A stretch of 28,509 bases of DNA, from positions 1 to 28,509 of the forward strand of contig JACRIA010000049.1 of NCBI GenBank assembly GCA_016215735.1, written 5' to 3'. The position numbers and the translations under genes are program-made. Numbering within the stretch: position 1 is the first letter of the stretch; each line of letters starts with the position of its first letter. Of the stretch, positions 27,526 to 28,509 are shown piece by piece. Under the pieces are notes generated by a model. It saw only the letters and a program-made list of their open reading frames with translations, was not told where the DNA came from and ran no database searches. The stretch comes from Candidatus Peregrinibacteria bacterium. GTDB lineage: Bacteria > Patescibacteriota > Gracilibacteria > UBA1369 > UBA12463.

Positions 27526-28509
27526 AAAATCAGTATTGGCCGGCGCAATCGCTGCGCCTCCTTCAAAAAGTCTGACGCACAGATATCTTGTTTTGGCGGC
27601 TTTAAAATCAGGTAAAACAACGATAAATAACCCGCTTATATGTGCGGACACGTTACGCACAATTGATGCATTGGAACGTCTTGGCGTTAAAATTAAACGC
27701 CGCCGCAGAGCGATAACAGTTCACGGTACAGGAGGAAAATTCACGGCAAAAAACGCAAAACTTTTTCTTGGAGATTCGGGGACTTCGCTGCGTTTGATTT
27801 TAGGCGTCGCGGCTTTATGCAAAAATCCAGTTTTTATTGACGGTTCTAAAAGATTGAGAGAAAGGCCGCATGCGAAACTATTGAAAATATTGGAACAACA
27901 GGGGGCGAAAATACAATATCTGAAAAATCGCCGTCACGCCGTTCGCCCCGAGCGCTCGGGGCGGGCACAGGCGCTACAAATAAACGCGCCGTTCTGCGTA
28001 AGCAGCAACGAAGTTAAGGCGCACCACTCGATTCCGCTTATAATCTCGAGCAATGGAATTAAAGGCGGGGAAGTCGCGGTTCCTGGAAACATAAGTTCGC
28101 AATTCATCTCATCTCTGCTTATGATTGCGCCGTTCGCGCGCAAAAAGCTAAAAATAAAAATAACAGGCCGCGCAGTTTCAAAAGGATATATAGCGCTTAC
28201 TCTTAACGCAATTCGCAAAGTCAAAAACAGCAGTCTGATAACAGTTGAAGGAGATTTTTCATCAGCGTCGTATTTTATGGCGCTCTCGCTCTTAACGGGA
28301 GCGAAAATCAGAATAAAAAATCTTAACAAAAAATCAGTCCAGCCAGACGGCATCATATCGGATATTTTAGAAAAACCGTTAAATAATGCCGAAATAAATA
28401 TATCAAATTGTCCGGATATAGCGCTTACTTTGGGCATTTTGGGCCCAAAATTCGGCATAACGCTAATTGGCGTAAAAAGACTTGCTGACAAAGAATCAGA
28501 CCGCGCAAA
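27509..28509 (+). CDS. aroA: EPSP synthase, cut by window end
   Basis: This enzyme transfers enolpyruvyl to shikimate-3-phosphate; chorismate synthase acts next. The frame opens with MDILIKKSVLAGAIAAPPSK and SLTHRYLVLAALKSG (PxSKS signature). LGDSGTSLRLILG (P-enolpyruvate loop), KRLRERPH, GNISSQFISSLLM and the partial VKRLADKESDRA follow. The window ends after about residue 333 of an expected 430-450, so it runs on. It overlaps tyrA by 17 bp. Residues 141-175 (RRHAVRPERSGRAQALQINA...) are an insertion before the LIISSNGIKGGEVAVPG segment, encoded largely by a palindromic element. Whether the insertion hinders the enzyme is unknown; the surrounding conserved motifs are intact. Confidence 0.93.
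   Translation, partial: MDILIKKSVLAGAIAAPPSKSLTHRYLVLAALKSGKTTINNPLICADTLRTIDALERLGVKIKRRRRAITVHGTGGKFTAKNAKLFLGDSGTSLRLILGVAALCKNPVFIDGSKRLRERPHAKLLKILEQQGAKIQYLKNRRHAVRPERSGRAQALQINAPFCVSSNEVKAHHSIPLIISSNGIKGGEVAVPGNISSQFISSLLMIAPFARKKLKIKITGRAVSKGYIALTLNAIRKVKNSSLITVEGDFSSASYFMALSLLTGAKIRIKNLNKKSVQPDGIISDILEKPLNNAEINISNCPDIALTLGILGPKFGITLIGVKRLADKESDRA
27935..28009 (+). repeat. Palindromic element, copy D, inserted in frame inside aroA
   Basis: CACGCCGTTC is followed by the long stem GCCCCGAG-CG-CTCGGGGC, then GGGC, the ACA bulge and GGCGCTACAAATAA. The GTTC arm pairs with GGGC through two G.U wobbles where other copies have GTTC/GAAC. A second hairpin with a CTGC-GTAA-GCAG stem follows at 27994-28005. 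The reading frame stays open through all of it (residue 143 onward). Confidence 0.75.

Noticed and set aside
27934..28491. Minus-strand frame opposite aroA
   Set aside because: It lies wholly over clear EPSP synthase motifs and has no recognisable domain.
1..28509. CRISPR array, rRNA or prophage genes
   Set aside because: No regular spaced repeats, rRNA-like sequence, integrase or phage structural motif is seen in any part.
1..28509. TGA recoded as Gly or Trp, as in some candidate phyla
   Set aside because: TGA ends rnhB, trpA, the HNH gene and trpL at expected places, and no conserved Gly or Trp position uses it.

Overview
The window reads as a chromosomal segment of an AT-rich bacterium with tightly packed genes, standard stop codons (TGA ends rnhB, trpA and the HNH gene) and almost no Shine-Dalgarno sequences before its starts. 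An HNH protein and a winged-helix/nucleotidyltransferase-like regulator of types common in candidate-phyla genomes, the SD-less starts and an IF-2 intein suggest an uncultured Patescibacteria/CPR-like lineage. Complete aromatic pathways and a putative outer-membrane beta-barrel are unusual for most of that group. The taxonomic placement is inference only.

Layout. 1-5363 (+): an unrecognised helical/TPR protein with its own promoter, trigger factor (tig), a winged-helix regulator, ribosomal protein L19 (rplS) and an HNH-domain protein. 5379-7159 (+): RNase HII (rnhB) and a CsaB-type polysaccharide pyruvyl transferase. 7208-9520 (+): two exported proteins with good promoters, one with a coiled-coil stem and a likely 8-stranded beta-barrel, the other with an acidic Thr-rich linker; tandem terminators follow. 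18015-9521 (-): a five-gene run rmuC > infB > proS > rmlD > rmlA, with a 533-residue intein splitting the IF-2 P-loop. 18071-24440 (+): a trp operon trpR-trpL-trpE-trpG-trpDCB-trpA, in which TrpD, TrpC and TrpB form one 1002-residue polypeptide and no trpF is present. 24437-28509 (+): an aromatic operon with two tandem attenuators, then DAHP synthase, prephenate dehydratase, chorismate mutase-prephenate dehydrogenase and EPSP synthase (cut by the window end).

Regulation is the most striking part. TrpR appears to bind a near-ideal trp operator over its own transcription start. Three ribosome-mediated attenuators follow: trpL (WSWHW), aro leader 1 (F,F,W,Y,Y,F) and aro leader 2 (nine aromatic codons in a row). 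In each, the end of the leader reading frame can pair with the 5' arm of a Rho-independent terminator to form an antiterminator with a small nested hairpin. The trp genes would respond to TrpR and to charged tRNA-Trp, and the common aromatic pathway to tRNA-Phe/Tyr/Trp through two gates in series.

A second hidden layer is a family of short covarying palindromic elements, with a CGCC...ACA-bulge...GGCGCTATAAA core and a following small GAA/GNRA-loop hairpin. Copies sit inside or at the 3' ends of trpE, trpDCB, proS and aroA, with a weaker relative in rmlD. They are translated in different frames and add protein tails or insertions, resembling the Rickettsia palindromic elements in behaviour.
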